Shown piece after piece: positions 1-8,369 of a stretch of 64,000 nucleotides of DNA (position 1 is the stretch's first letter; every line of letters starts with the position of its first letter). The position numbers and the translations under genes are program-made. Source of the stretch: Bhargavaea cecembensis (GTDB taxonomy: Bacteria; Bacillota; Bacilli; Bacillales_A; Planococcaceae); contig NZ_LQNT01000009.1 in NCBI RefSeq assembly GCF_001619585.1, positions 1-64,000 on the forward strand, given 5' to 3'. The notes below the pieces were generated by a model. That model ran no database searches. It worked only from the letters and a program-made list of their open reading frames with translations, and had not been told where the DNA came from.

Positions 1-170
1 CTGTTCAGTTTTCAAGGTTCATTTATTGTCGTTGTGTTGTTCAGCGACCTACTTAATATAACATGCTGCCCAACTTTCGTCAACAACTTTTTTGTCTTAA
101 TCCGTTCGCCGCGTTACTTGGAAACGCAACGTTGATAACTATACACCGCATTCCAAAACCGCGCAACCCC
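1..170 (-). promoter_or_regulatory. Tandem rRNA operon promoters and leader
   Basis: Two near-consensus sigma-A promoters point to the left edge on the minus strand. P1 has TTGCGC (161-166), a 17-nt spacer and TATAGT (138-143). P2 has TTGACG (78-83), a 17-nt spacer and TATATT (55-60). Positions 1-20 read TTGAAAACTGAACAG-like on the minus strand, the sequence that precedes 16S rRNA in many Bacillales. Tandem strong promoters plus this leader suggest that an rRNA operon starts just outside the window. The rRNA itself is not visible, so this is an inference from promoter and leader. Confidence 0.75.
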
Positions 171-283
171 TTATTTTATAGTCGGAATGTTTCATTAGCA
201 CGACCGGGAGTTCTGAACCGGGTATATAATGAAGAACTCCGTTATGTTATAATTCAGACAACAAATCGAGGGGGAGCGATGTC

Positions 284-712
284 ATGAACCGTCGGTTAAT
301 CCAGATCTGCAGAGTGCTGCTGGGGGTCATCTTCCTTGGTGCAGGGATTAACGGGTATGTAGTCTTTTTTGGCTTTGAGCCGTTTATCGCGACAAGTCCT
401 GAAGCCATGGCTCTGTTTATGTTTGACTACTTGCTGTTTGTTGAGAAAACCCTTGAAATCATCTGCGGGATTCTTCTTCTCACCAATCAGTTCGTGCCGA
501 TGGCGCTGGCTGCTTTAAGTCCGATTGTGGCGAACATCTTCCTGCTTCACCTGTTCGTGGACCCGTCTATGCTGGCGCTTGCCGCAGTGATTGTTCTATT
601 GCATGGTTTGCTCCTCTACCATTATAAGAGCCATTTTGCCGGGCTGTTTGTCCGGAAGCCTCATGCTCCGGATCCGGCTGTCCCGCCTTCGGCAGCTCCG
701 CTCGGGGATTAA
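284..712 (+). CDS. DoxX-like small integral membrane protein
   Basis: The 142-residue protein has four hydrophobic segments (about residues 8-28, 48-67, 70-92 and 94-112) and a short polar, proline-rich C-terminus. The glycine-rich first helix, the LEIICGILLLTNQFVPMAL stretch and the NIFLLHLF segment fit the DoxX/DUF-type four-helix family, whose biochemical role is poorly defined. The ATG at 284 has a good GGGGGAG ribosome binding site at about 270-277. It diverges from the presumed rRNA promoters and converges with the phosphoesterase gene. No partner gene suggests a specific substrate. Confidence 0.65.
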   Translation: MNRRLIQICRVLLGVIFLGAGINGYVVFFGFEPFIATSPEAMALFMFDYLLFVEKTLEIICGILLLTNQFVPMALAALSPIVANIFLLHLFVDPSMLALAAVIVLLHGLLLYHYKSHFAGLFVRKPHAPDPAVPPSAAPLGD

Positions 713-727
713 CCTCAATTAAAAAAA

Positions 728-751
728 GCAAGCGGGACCTTTCCCGCTTGC
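728..751 (-). terminator. Rho-independent terminator of the phosphoesterase operon
   Basis: A 10-bp perfect stem (GCAAGCGGGA with TCCCGCTTGC) is followed on the minus strand by seven T residues, so it ends the minus-strand transcript from the nucleotidase gene. In the plus direction there is no T run after the stem. Confidence 0.85.
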
Positions 752-782
752 CTTCGGACGATCCGATTTGGAGCGTCTTTTT

Positions 783-2402
783 TTAGGCTCTGCTCTCCAG
801 TTGCAGATCGGGCACCTCATCCTCTTCACTTCCGAACCCGGAACGGATCACTTCAAAATTGCGGTTCTGTGTCGCCATGACAACCGGATGTTCTTTGAAG
901 TAACCCGCTATCAGTTCCGTCATCGGTACACGGACTTCCCGGGTGATTTTAGAAGGGCCGAACATGTGATACCCGCCTCCGCCGACCGCACGGTATTGGT
1001 TGAGGACGATCTCCAGTGTTTCATCAGGTTTAATGAGATGACCATCATGGATTAGAACCGTAATGCGGTCACCGGGTGGCCGTGTCAGATCGATCGTGTA
1101 CTCGATTCCTGCGTACATGTCATAGTTATAATGCTGCGCTTTCGGCTGAATGTAAGCAGGGTTGATGCCGATCTCGCCAGCTGGGTCAAGCTCAAAATAG
1201 GCAGCGGACAGTTCAAGTGCTTCCTTGAGGTCGCTGCCGGTTACCCGGCAGACGGCAAGCGTGTTCGGATACAGGTAGTTGATGACAATATCCCGTAATG
1301 TGACGCTTGGCGGAAAACCTGTCGCTTCCCTGCTAAACAGGGATGTCGCTGAAATGGCGCATCCGCTGTGATGCATCTGGACCCGATTGATGAAATCTAC
1401 ATAGGCGTGTCCGCTGATCCTTGCGTCAAGTGCGTCGGTGATGGACATCTCACCGACAATTCCGCCGATCGGCGTGTCGAGCCACGCTTCCATTTCACCC
1501 TTCAGGCCACTAAACTGCTCCGCCAGTACCAGGTCCGCTTCTTTTCCTTTCACCTCTTCCAGTCTGGCATTGCAGCCGGTAATACGCCAGCTGCCCTCCT
1601 GCTTTTCCAGCTCAAGCGTCACTTTACCGACAGCCTCTCCCCTGTAGCCCGGCTGGATCACCGGAATTCCATTTTTGACGGTCGCAATTCTTTTGTGCTG
1701 GTGGCCGGTCAATAGTGCGTCAATCCCCTGCACTTCTGTGAGAAGCGCGTATCCTTCATTCTCCCCTGTCAGCATCTCTGTCGGCTCGCCGGTCTCCAGG
1801 TCACATTCAAGGCCCCCGTGGTAGCTGACAACGACAACGTCTGCGATTTCCCGGAGCATCGGAACATACTCTTTCGCACTGGCGACCGCTGAACGGAATG
1901 TGAGGCCTGCGCAGTGGTCAGGATGTTCCCAGTGCGGTATGTAGCAGGTCACCAGGCCGAGCACGGCAATGCGGACACCATCCTTCTCGAAGATCTCATA
2001 AGCCTTACCGGTAACCGGCTCCCCGGTCTCATCCAAAATATTGGCAGCGAGCACCGGAAATTTGGCGGCCCTGACTGATTCCATCATATAGAACAGGCCA
2101 TGGTTGAACTCATGGTTGCCGGGTACACCGGCATCAAACTCCATCATGTTCAGCGCATCCATAATCGGCGCCGCCGTTCCACGCTCCCTTTTCATATAGG
2201 AGGTCAGCGGCGAGCCCTGAATGAAATCACCGTTGTCGATGACGAGGACCGGCCCATCCGCTTTCCGCTTTTCCTCCCGGATAACCGTTGCTGCTTTGAA
2301 CAGGCCCAACTCCATGTTCTGATCTCTTTCTCTTCCGTCTCCCGGAAATAGATATCCGTGCACATCACTTGTTTCCAGTATGGTCAGTGTCAGCTTGTCC
2401 AT
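783..2402 (-). CDS. 5'-nucleotidase / cyclic phosphodiesterase family metallophosphoesterase
   Basis: The 539-residue protein has the two-domain UshA/CpdB/YfkN layout. The N-terminal calcineurin-like domain (about 1-290) carries DVHG, NGDFIQGS, GNHEFNHG, SYHGGLE and GHQHKR, the metal-binding motifs of the family. The C-terminal nucleotidase domain follows (about 320-520). It probably hydrolyses nucleotides or 2',3'-cyclic nucleotides. There is no signal peptide, which is unusual because most relatives are exported, so it should act in the cytoplasm. It is the last gene of the operon with the ABC importer and the MBL-fold protein, 34 bp after the latter. The substrate cannot be fixed from sequence. 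Confidence 0.85.
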   Translation of the reverse strand: MDKLTLTILETSDVHGYLFPGDGRERDQNMELGLFKAATVIREEKRKADGPVLVIDNGDFIQGSPLTSYMKRERGTAAPIMDALNMMEFDAGVPGNHEFNHGLFYMMESVRAAKFPVLAANILDETGEPVTGKAYEIFEKDGVRIAVLGLVTCYIPHWEHPDHCAGLTFRSAVASAKEYVPMLREIADVVVVSYHGGLECDLETGEPTEMLTGENEGYALLTEVQGIDALLTGHQHKRIATVKNGIPVIQPGYRGEAVGKVTLELEKQEGSWRITGCNARLEEVKGKEADLVLAEQFSGLKGEMEAWLDTPIGGIVGEMSITDALDARISGHAYVDFINRVQMHHSGCAISATSLFSREATGFPPSVTLRDIVINYLYPNTLAVCRVTGSDLKEALELSAAYFELDPAGEIGINPAYIQPKAQHYNYDMYAGIEYTIDLTRPPGDRITVLIHDGHLIKPDETLEIVLNQYRAVGGGGYHMFGPSKITREVRVPMTELIAGYFKEHPVVMATQNRNFEVIRSGFGSEEDEVPDLQLESRA

Positions 2403-2436
2403 CGCGTCCGCCTCCGTTCACTTCTGATGTCTGAGG

Positions 2437-3777
2437 TTACCTGGTATGTACCGGATGCAACGGGAGCTCCGCTTCACCTTCAGCTGTTCCATTGCCGTAC
2501 CAGACCTGCGCCACCGGAAGAAATGGCCTTACACCGGCCAACTGAAGCTCTTTATGAAAAACGTCAGGCCGGAGTGTATGCCAAGGTACGGTCACGCCCG
2601 CCTCAATTACTTCAGCAATGGCAAGCAGGTCCATCTGGCCGGCATACCCGCTCGTTCCCAGCTCCCTGAAGCTGAACTGGTGTTTCTCCAATTGGGCCAG
2701 CATGTCCGCATATCGGGGGTCATAACTCCCTAGCGGTTCCCCGTTGCTGTGACAATAGATTCCCCCGCCAAATCCTTCAGCGAACCGGATGTTCGGATAG
2801 CTGTTCTGGAGAACAAAGCGGCCGGGATGTTCGGAAAGTTCCTGAAGAGAGATCGTTTTTTCGAACGTTTCTTCTCCGATCAACGTTTCTCTCAAAACTG
2901 CCGGCTGAAGCTCCGGATGGAATGTTTTCAGGACCCTGGCATAGGCCTCTTCGAATACTATCTCCCTGCCGCTCCGTTCAACTGTTTCTGCTACATCTTT
3001 CATTCGCTCGATGTTGCGGATATACGGATTGATGAAGACAATGTTCTCCGTATCATCACAAAGAATGGTTTCCAGCGATTCGATCAGCTCTTCTTCAGTG
3101 GCAGGTATTGCAGAAAGATTTTCTTTCCGATCGGAGCTGAAGCTGGTCCCCTCAAGCAGCAGAACATCCGGCTGCCATTGTTCTGCTTCTTTTACCCAGC
3201 TGATCACCTTATCGGGATGGTTACCCGTCAGGCGGAGATCACCCGAATGGATCAGCTTCAGGTCGTCCGTCTCGATGAAGAGTACGGAAGAGCCTGGTGT
3301 ATCATGATCGGATGGCTTAAAGGTTACACGGATGTCCCCGACCGTGACAGTCTCATTGTCACCGACCGGGTTGAGCGAAACCCTTGCAGGCTGCTCTCCC
3401 CCGGTCTCAATAAGGATGTTGTAGAGGCGGTAAGCCTCCCGGGACAGATATACTTTCGTCCCTTCCGGCAGGTGCGGCAGTCCGCCCATGTGATCCAAAT
3501 GAAGATGAGAGATGAAAATCGCAGTCTGTGGTATTTTTTCATGGACCGGACCGGCCGCATCGGAGAGCAATCCTCCCTTATCGTACAGGTCCGGGATGGC
3601 AGGAAGACTTCCATCAATGATCAACTGTTTTGTCAGCGTTATTCCTCCCGGCTGTTTTACCGGATCCCCGCTATAGGACAAGCCAAAGTCACAAATGACT
3701 CTGGCCTCTCCGGTGAGGATCTCCACGATATTGCCGCCGATGGTGTCCAGACCACCCCAGAAGCGGTAGCGTGTCAT
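2437..3777 (-). CDS. MBL-fold hydrolase resembling the RNase J / beta-CASP group
   Basis: The 446-residue protein has the metallo-beta-lactamase motif HLHLDHMGG (about residues 92-100), a second-metal region SDHDTPGSS and HSGDLR. A late TSGYAGQMDLLAIAEVI...VPWHT block lines up with the beta-CASP SGHAS...VHGE region of RNase J, but the key histidines there are changed, so nuclease activity is uncertain. The ATG at 3777 follows AAGGGGGG. It sits 16 bp after the solute-binding protein gene and 34 bp before the nucleotidase gene, in one operon. It could be a phosphodiesterase acting on the imported compound; this is inference from context. Confidence 0.75.
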   Translation of the reverse strand: MTRYRFWGGLDTIGGNIVEILTGEARVICDFGLSYSGDPVKQPGGITLTKQLIIDGSLPAIPDLYDKGGLLSDAAGPVHEKIPQTAIFISHLHLDHMGGLPHLPEGTKVYLSREAYRLYNILIETGGEQPARVSLNPVGDNETVTVGDIRVTFKPSDHDTPGSSVLFIETDDLKLIHSGDLRLTGNHPDKVISWVKEAEQWQPDVLLLEGTSFSSDRKENLSAIPATEEELIESLETILCDDTENIVFINPYIRNIERMKDVAETVERSGREIVFEEAYARVLKTFHPELQPAVLRETLIGEETFEKTISLQELSEHPGRFVLQNSYPNIRFAEGFGGGIYCHSNGEPLGSYDPRYADMLAQLEKHQFSFRELGTSGYAGQMDLLAIAEVIEAGVTVPWHTLRPDVFHKELQLAGVRPFLPVAQVWYGNGTAEGEAELPLHPVHTR

Positions 3778-3793
3778 CGAGTATCCCCCCTTA

Positions 3794-5107
3794 TCAGTTT
3801 CCGATGATGCTTTCTGTCTGCTGATCCAGTCCGGTCAGTGCTTCCTGCACATCTGTGCCGTTGACAAGGACGTCGTCCAGCGTCTCGATGAATGCGTTCC
3901 GGTATTCGCCGTGGCCTTTGAACATGGCAGAGTTTGCTGCGTACTCAAGCTCTTTGTTCGCCGCTTCGGCCGTTGGGTTTTCCTTAAGGAAATCCTGGTA
4001 TTCCGGTACATCCTGCGCAGCACGGGTGATCGGCACATATCCGGTTTCCATCGCCCAGAAAGCTGTGTTTTCAGGCTGGAGGAGGAAATGGATGAACGTC
4101 ACGGCCGCTTCCTTTTCCTCTTCTGAAGCGGGGGCATAGACGCCAAGGTCGTTGCCCGCAAGGAGTGTCAGCTGTTCACCATTGAATGTCGGGATTTCTG
4201 CAGTTCCCCAGTCAAGTCCGTTTTCATCTGCGGATGGCTGTACGTGTGCCACACCGGCGCTGGAACCGATATACAGTGCGGACTCACCGCGGCTGAACGG
4301 GCCGGAGAAGTAGCCGTCTTCACCTGCTGTACGAGCATGTCTATTACCGATCGCATCCATAAGGAACTGCAGTGCCTCGACACTTTCAGGAGAATCGATT
4401 TCGACTTCATGTGTGTCCTGGTCAATGAAAGCCGAGCCGTTCTGGCGGGCCATCGTTTCGAATTCCATTTCAAAGCTGTTCTCCAGCCCCATGGCGACAC
4501 GATCGTCACCGGCTTCAGTCATTTTCTCGCCAAGCTCGATGACTTCATCCCAGCTTGTCGGAAGATCCATTTCATATTCATCGAGGATTTCCTGGTTGTA
4601 GAACATGATCCGGGTCGACTTGGAGAATGGCATGGAATATATCTTGTCGTCGTATTTCACACCGTCCAGGAAACCTTCATAGATGTCATCAAGCTCGTCC
4701 TGGGAAAACGCGGTGTCACTGACGATCAGATCATCGAGCGGCTGAAGCAAATTGTTTTCGGCAAGATCCGGCACCTGGCCCGGTGTCAGCTGGGACATTG
4801 TCGGAAGGTCTTTGGATACGCCCGCAGCCATAATGGACTGCTGGAGCGAGCTATAGTCGCCCTGATTCATTTCCTTTACGACTATCTCATCCTGGGATTC
4901 ATTGAACTTCTCCGTCAGTTCGGTGATCGCTTCCTGATGCGGGCCGTTCATTGCGTGCCAAAATGTCACTTCGACGGTTTCTCCATTTTCTTTAGTAGCC
5001 GCATCGGCCTCCTCGCTGCTGCTGGCTTCACCGCCGCACGCCGCCAATAGCAAACTGGCAGTAAGGAAAAGCCCTGCCCCAAGTGTGAATTTATGATTCT
5101 TCAACAT
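3794..5107 (-). CDS. ABC importer substrate-binding lipoprotein (UgpB-like)
   Basis: The 437-residue protein begins with a lipoprotein signal ending in the lipobox LLAAC (lipidated Cys about 24). The mature part starts with a Glu/Ala-rich linker and then VTFWHAMNGPHQEAITELTEKFN, typical of family 1 carbohydrate or glycerol-3-phosphate binders. It would be anchored outside the membrane and deliver ligand to the two permeases encoded upstream. The start has a GGGGGAGAGAAGG ribosome binding site. A 162-bp gap separates it from the permease gene, allowing separate expression. The ligand (glycerophosphodiester, sugar phosphate or sugar) is unknown. Confidence 0.88.
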   Translation of the reverse strand: MLKNHKFTLGAGLFLTASLLLAACGGEASSSEEADAATKENGETVEVTFWHAMNGPHQEAITELTEKFNESQDEIVVKEMNQGDYSSLQQSIMAAGVSKDLPTMSQLTPGQVPDLAENNLLQPLDDLIVSDTAFSQDELDDIYEGFLDGVKYDDKIYSMPFSKSTRIMFYNQEILDEYEMDLPTSWDEVIELGEKMTEAGDDRVAMGLENSFEMEFETMARQNGSAFIDQDTHEVEIDSPESVEALQFLMDAIGNRHARTAGEDGYFSGPFSRGESALYIGSSAGVAHVQPSADENGLDWGTAEIPTFNGEQLTLLAGNDLGVYAPASEEEKEAAVTFIHFLLQPENTAFWAMETGYVPITRAAQDVPEYQDFLKENPTAEAANKELEYAANSAMFKGHGEYRNAFIETLDDVLVNGTDVQEALTGLDQQTESIIGN

Positions 5108-5269
5108 CCTTCTCTCCCCCTAATAATTTCTTATACGGACATTAGCTGATAGATGGCTGCCCAACGCTTTGCTTTTGGGCGCAGACGTCAACCTTTGTAT
5201 TGGCGTCGGCTCTTAGCCTTCCCCGCTGAAAGCGTCCGCCCGGAACGGAAATCAAACACTCTACTTCAT
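5108..5269. repeat. Possible remnant of a Bacillales GC-rich intergenic element
   Basis: This spacer inside the ABC operon has GC-rich motifs such as GCGCAGACGTCAAC and GAAAGCGTCCGCCCGGAACG. They resemble, from memory, the imperfect palindromic intergenic elements common in Bacillales. No open reading frame is supported. A genome-wide search for copies would decide. Confidence 0.3.
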
Positions 5270-6166
5270 TCATCCCTTCAACCCGCTCCGCGAGATGCCC
5301 ATGATGATGTTTTTTTGCAGGAACAGATACAGGATGATCATCGGCAGGACGACAAGTGTAGAGGCGGCCATTAACAGTTCATACTTCGTCCCCGCCTCAG
5401 TCGTGAATGCCTGCAGTCCGACCGGCAACGTGCGGAGCATCCGGTCATTCGTGACGATCAGCGGCCACATGAACGAGTTCCAACTGCCGATCACCTTCAG
5501 GATTGTGATCGCCACGATGGCAGACTTGGACAGCGGCACCATGACCGACCAGAGAAAGCGGAAATCGCTGCAACCGTCCACCTTGGCGGCATAGTACAGC
5601 TCATCCGGCACTGACACGAAATTCTGATGCAGGATAAAGACAGAAAACACACTTGCAAGATACGGAATGATCAGCGCCGCATACGTATTGATCAAGCCAA
5701 AGTTTGAGAGCGTCACGAAGTTCGGAATGATCAGAAGCTCCCCGGGCACCATCATCGTCGCGATCAGGACGGTGAACAGCAGGCTTCGCCCGTAAAACTT
5801 CATTTTTGCGAATGCGAATGCCGCCAGGATCGTCGTAAACAGTTCACCGATCGTTGAAACCACGGTCACGAGCACACTGTTCAGGAAGTACCGCCCGAAG
5901 GGAGCGGCCTCGAGAGCAGTTCCGTAGTTGACAAACTGAGGGACCTCCGGCATCCAGACCGGCGGCATGGCGACTGCCTCAGCGGGAGTTTTCAGCGATG
6001 TGACAACCATCCAATAAAACGGAATCAGCATCGTGATGGCACCGATCGACAGGGCAGTGTAGATGAGTCCCTTTTTCAGAACATCCGCCATTCCCGCATC
6101 TGCCAGAAGCCAGCTTGCGCGCTTGGCCGGCGGCAGTCCGGCGGGGGTCTCCAGCACTTGTTTCAA
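5270..6166 (-). CDS. ABC importer permease (UgpE/MalG-like)
   Basis: The 298-residue protein has about six membrane helices and the conserved cytoplasmic EAA-loop sequence YYAAKVDGCSDFRFLWSVMVPL, which docks on the ATPase. The start is TTG at 6166 with GGAGG nine bases upstream; the nearby ATG is out of frame. It pairs with the permease encoded 18 bp upstream and forms the membrane channel of the importer. The length is slightly longer than average because of a Pro/Ala-rich N-terminal extension of about 25 residues. Confidence 0.9.
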   Translation of the reverse strand: MKQVLETPAGLPPAKRASWLLADAGMADVLKKGLIYTALSIGAITMLIPFYWMVVTSLKTPAEAVAMPPVWMPEVPQFVNYGTALEAAPFGRYFLNSVLVTVVSTIGELFTTILAAFAFAKMKFYGRSLLFTVLIATMMVPGELLIIPNFVTLSNFGLINTYAALIIPYLASVFSVFILHQNFVSVPDELYYAAKVDGCSDFRFLWSVMVPLSKSAIVAITILKVIGSWNSFMWPLIVTNDRMLRTLPVGLQAFTTEAGTKYELLMAASTLVVLPMIILYLFLQKNIIMGISRSGLKG

Positions 6167-6184
6167 GCCATTTCGCCTCCTTTC

Positions 6185-7075
6185 TCAGTAATGGACAAAC
6201 TTCCTGTTGTAAGCGAACTGGATCAGCGTGACGGCAAAGATGATGACGAACAGAACGACGCCTGCCGCGGCAGCGATGCCGTACTGGTATTCCGTATAGA
6301 ACTTTTCGTACAGGTAATACACGATCGTCAGTGTCGACTTTGCCGGTCCCGGCTTTGCCTGGAACAAGGCATACACTTCATCAAACACCTTGAAGCTATT
6401 GATGACGCCGAGTACGGAAACAAGGAATACAGTGGGTCCGAGGAGCGGCAGGGTAATGTTCCAGAATCGCCGGATGCCGGATGCCCCGTCGACCTTGGCC
6501 GCCTTGTAGTACGTCTCATTGATATTATTCAGACCGACAAGGAACAGAATGATGTTGAAGCCGAGCCCCTTCCAGACCGCCATGATGACCAGCGCCAGCA
6601 TCGAGTAGTCCGGGTCGGTAATCCAGAGGACCGGCTCGATTCCGAACAGGCCGAGAAAGTAGTTCATCAGTCCGTAATTCCGGTGGTACAGCCAATTCCA
6701 GACAAGCGAGATCGCGACCGTACTCGTGACAAACGGCAGGAAGTAAACGGTCCGGAAAAAGCCGGAGAGAAACTTAATCTGATTCAGCAGCAGGGCGATA
6801 CCCAGTGAAAGGGCAATCGAGATGGGGACGACTCCAAGAACAAAAACGAAGGTGTTCTTGATCGCAAGATAGAAATCAGAATCCTGCAGGATCGTCGCGA
6901 AGTTGCCGAGCCCATAAGCATGGACAACATCATCGTAGAAGTTGTAATCCGTATAAAAGCTCATCGCAAACGACTTGACGATTGGATAAAGGTTGAACGT
7001 GAAGATGATGAGCATCATCGGCAGGATGTAGAGCCAGGCCTTCATCGTGCTTTTCAGAGTCGGGTTCTGTATCAT
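6185..7075 (-). CDS. ABC importer permease (UgpA/MalF-like)
   Basis: The 296-residue protein has about six hydrophobic segments and the EAA-loop YYKAAKVDGASGIRRFWNITLPLLGP. Its ATG overlaps the stop codon of the ATPase gene (ATGA), so translation is probably coupled. It is the partner of the following permease in a carbohydrate-type importer. Confidence 0.9.
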   Translation of the reverse strand: MIQNPTLKSTMKAWLYILPMMLIIFTFNLYPIVKSFAMSFYTDYNFYDDVVHAYGLGNFATILQDSDFYLAIKNTFVFVLGVVPISIALSLGIALLLNQIKFLSGFFRTVYFLPFVTSTVAISLVWNWLYHRNYGLMNYFLGLFGIEPVLWITDPDYSMLALVIMAVWKGLGFNIILFLVGLNNINETYYKAAKVDGASGIRRFWNITLPLLGPTVFLVSVLGVINSFKVFDEVYALFQAKPGPAKSTLTIVYYLYEKFYTEYQYGIAAAAGVVLFVIIFAVTLIQFAYNRKFVHY

Positions 7076-8145
7076 GCACCCGCACTCCCGACTGAACTTC
7101 CCGATTCACTCCATCGGACGGATCGGCCAAATTGATCAAAGTAAAGAAGATCCCCGTCATCGGCCGTCAGATTGATCGTCTGTCCCTCTTCCACAGCTGC
7201 CGGCAAGCCGGTCACCAACATTTCCGCGCCGTCAAGACGGACCTTGGCAGACACGCCCCTTCCGATCCGCTCAATATGGGTGACTTCACCCCGGAACAGG
7301 GCGTCTTGCGTATGATCGGTGGCAATGATGCATTCGGGACGGATGCCGACCGTTTCGATCTGGCCCGCATACGGCTGTGGGATATTCATCATCCTCCTGA
7401 TCCTTCCGTTCGGATCGAATGCCAGTGTATTGATCGCCGGCTTGCCGAGGAAGCTGGCGACAAACAGATTGTCGGGGCGCTCATACAGATCACGCGGCGT
7501 ACTCATCTGCTGAATTGCGCCATCCTCCAGCACCATCACCTGGTCCGAGAGGCTGAGCGCCTCTTCCTGGTCGTGAGTGACGAACACCGTCGTAATGTTC
7601 GTCTCCTGCTGGATACGGCGAATCTCCTCGCGCATCTCCAGCCGCAGCCTCGCATCCAGATTCGAGAGCGGTTCGTCCATGAGCAGGATGGACGGTTCCT
7701 TCGCAAGCGCGCGGGCGATGGCGACTCGCTGTTGCTGGCCGCCTGACAACTGTTTCGGCTTTTTGTCGATGTGGTCCTCAATCTGGACAAGATTGGCGAG
7801 CTCGAGTGCCCGTTCCCGACGCTTGTTTTTCGGAACCTTTGCCATCTTGAGCGGGAACATGATGTTGTCCAGAACCGACAGATGCGGGTAAAGGGCATAA
7901 TTCTGGAAGACCATCCCGACCTTCCGCTTGACCGCATCCAATTTGGTGACTTCGCGGTCACCGAAGAAAATCCGCCCTTCTGTCGGGAACATCAGCCCTG
8001 AGATGAGCATCAGCGTTGTAGATTTCCCGCATCCGCTCGGTCCCAGCACCGAAACGAGGGAATGCGCCGGAAAAGTGAAATCAATCTGCTCTAGCACTTT
8101 TTTGTCTCCATACGTCATGGTGACGTCTTCAAACCTGACCTGCAA
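7072..8145 (-). CDS. ABC importer ATP-binding subunit (UgpC/MsmX-like)
   Basis: The protein of about 357 residues has Walker A GPSGCGKST, signature LSGGQQQRVAIARAL, Walker B ILLMDEPLSNLD and switch VFVTHDQEEAL, then a TOBE-type regulatory domain (about 235-340) typical of the MalK/UgpC/MsmX branch. I place the start at TTG 8145, which has AGAGGTG six bases upstream; GTG 8154 lies inside that site. The open frame reaches an ATG at 8217, but that codon lies in the presumed -10 element TATAATGG, so it would not be transcribed. It is the first gene of the operon ATPase-permease-permease-binding protein-MBL hydrolase-nucleotidase. Confidence 0.9.
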   Translation of the reverse strand: MQVRFEDVTMTYGDKKVLEQIDFTFPAHSLVSVLGPSGCGKSTTLMLISGLMFPTEGRIFFGDREVTKLDAVKRKVGMVFQNYALYPHLSVLDNIMFPLKMAKVPKNKRRERALELANLVQIEDHIDKKPKQLSGGQQQRVAIARALAKEPSILLMDEPLSNLDARLRLEMREEIRRIQQETNITTVFVTHDQEEALSLSDQVMVLEDGAIQQMSTPRDLYERPDNLFVASFLGKPAINTLAFDPNGRIRRMMNIPQPYAGQIETVGIRPECIIATDHTQDALFRGEVTHIERIGRGVSAKVRLDGAEMLVTGLPAAVEEGQTINLTADDGDLLYFDQFGRSVRWSESGSSVGSAGA

Positions 8146-8215
8146 CGTGTTCACCTCTATGTATCTTCTGTCCGGAACAAAAGCCACTCCGGCATTTTCT
8201 TTCTGGTGCCCGTCC

Positions 8216-8221
8216 ATTATA
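8216..8221 (-). promoter_or_regulatory. Likely -10 element of the ABC operon
   Basis: A perfect TATAAT on the minus strand lies about 70 bp before the chosen ATPase start. The -35 region is weak, so an activator may be needed. Its position argues against the longer frame beginning at 8217. Confidence 0.45.
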
Positions 8222-8325
8222 GGGGTCCGTCTTTTGCTTCCATATGAAGGAGTTGTAAAAGAATTGCTAAAGGTGATTTTTTGGCTTTACGAAAGATTTA
8301 CAGGGATCATACGGACAAATGAAAA

Positions 8326-8355
8326 ACGACTGCAGACATCGTTGTCTGCAGTCGT
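8326..8355 (-). terminator. Terminator of the alpha/beta hydrolase gene
   Basis: A 12-bp perfect stem (ACGACTGCAGAC with its complement), six-base loop and TTTTTC on the minus strand, directly after the stop at 8370. Confidence 0.85.
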
Positions 8356-8369
8356 GATCGCTTATAGAT

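Noticed and set aside
63-287. 74-codon plus-strand frame at the left edge
   Set aside because: It runs antisense through the rRNA promoters, has no ribosome binding site and no recognisable protein.
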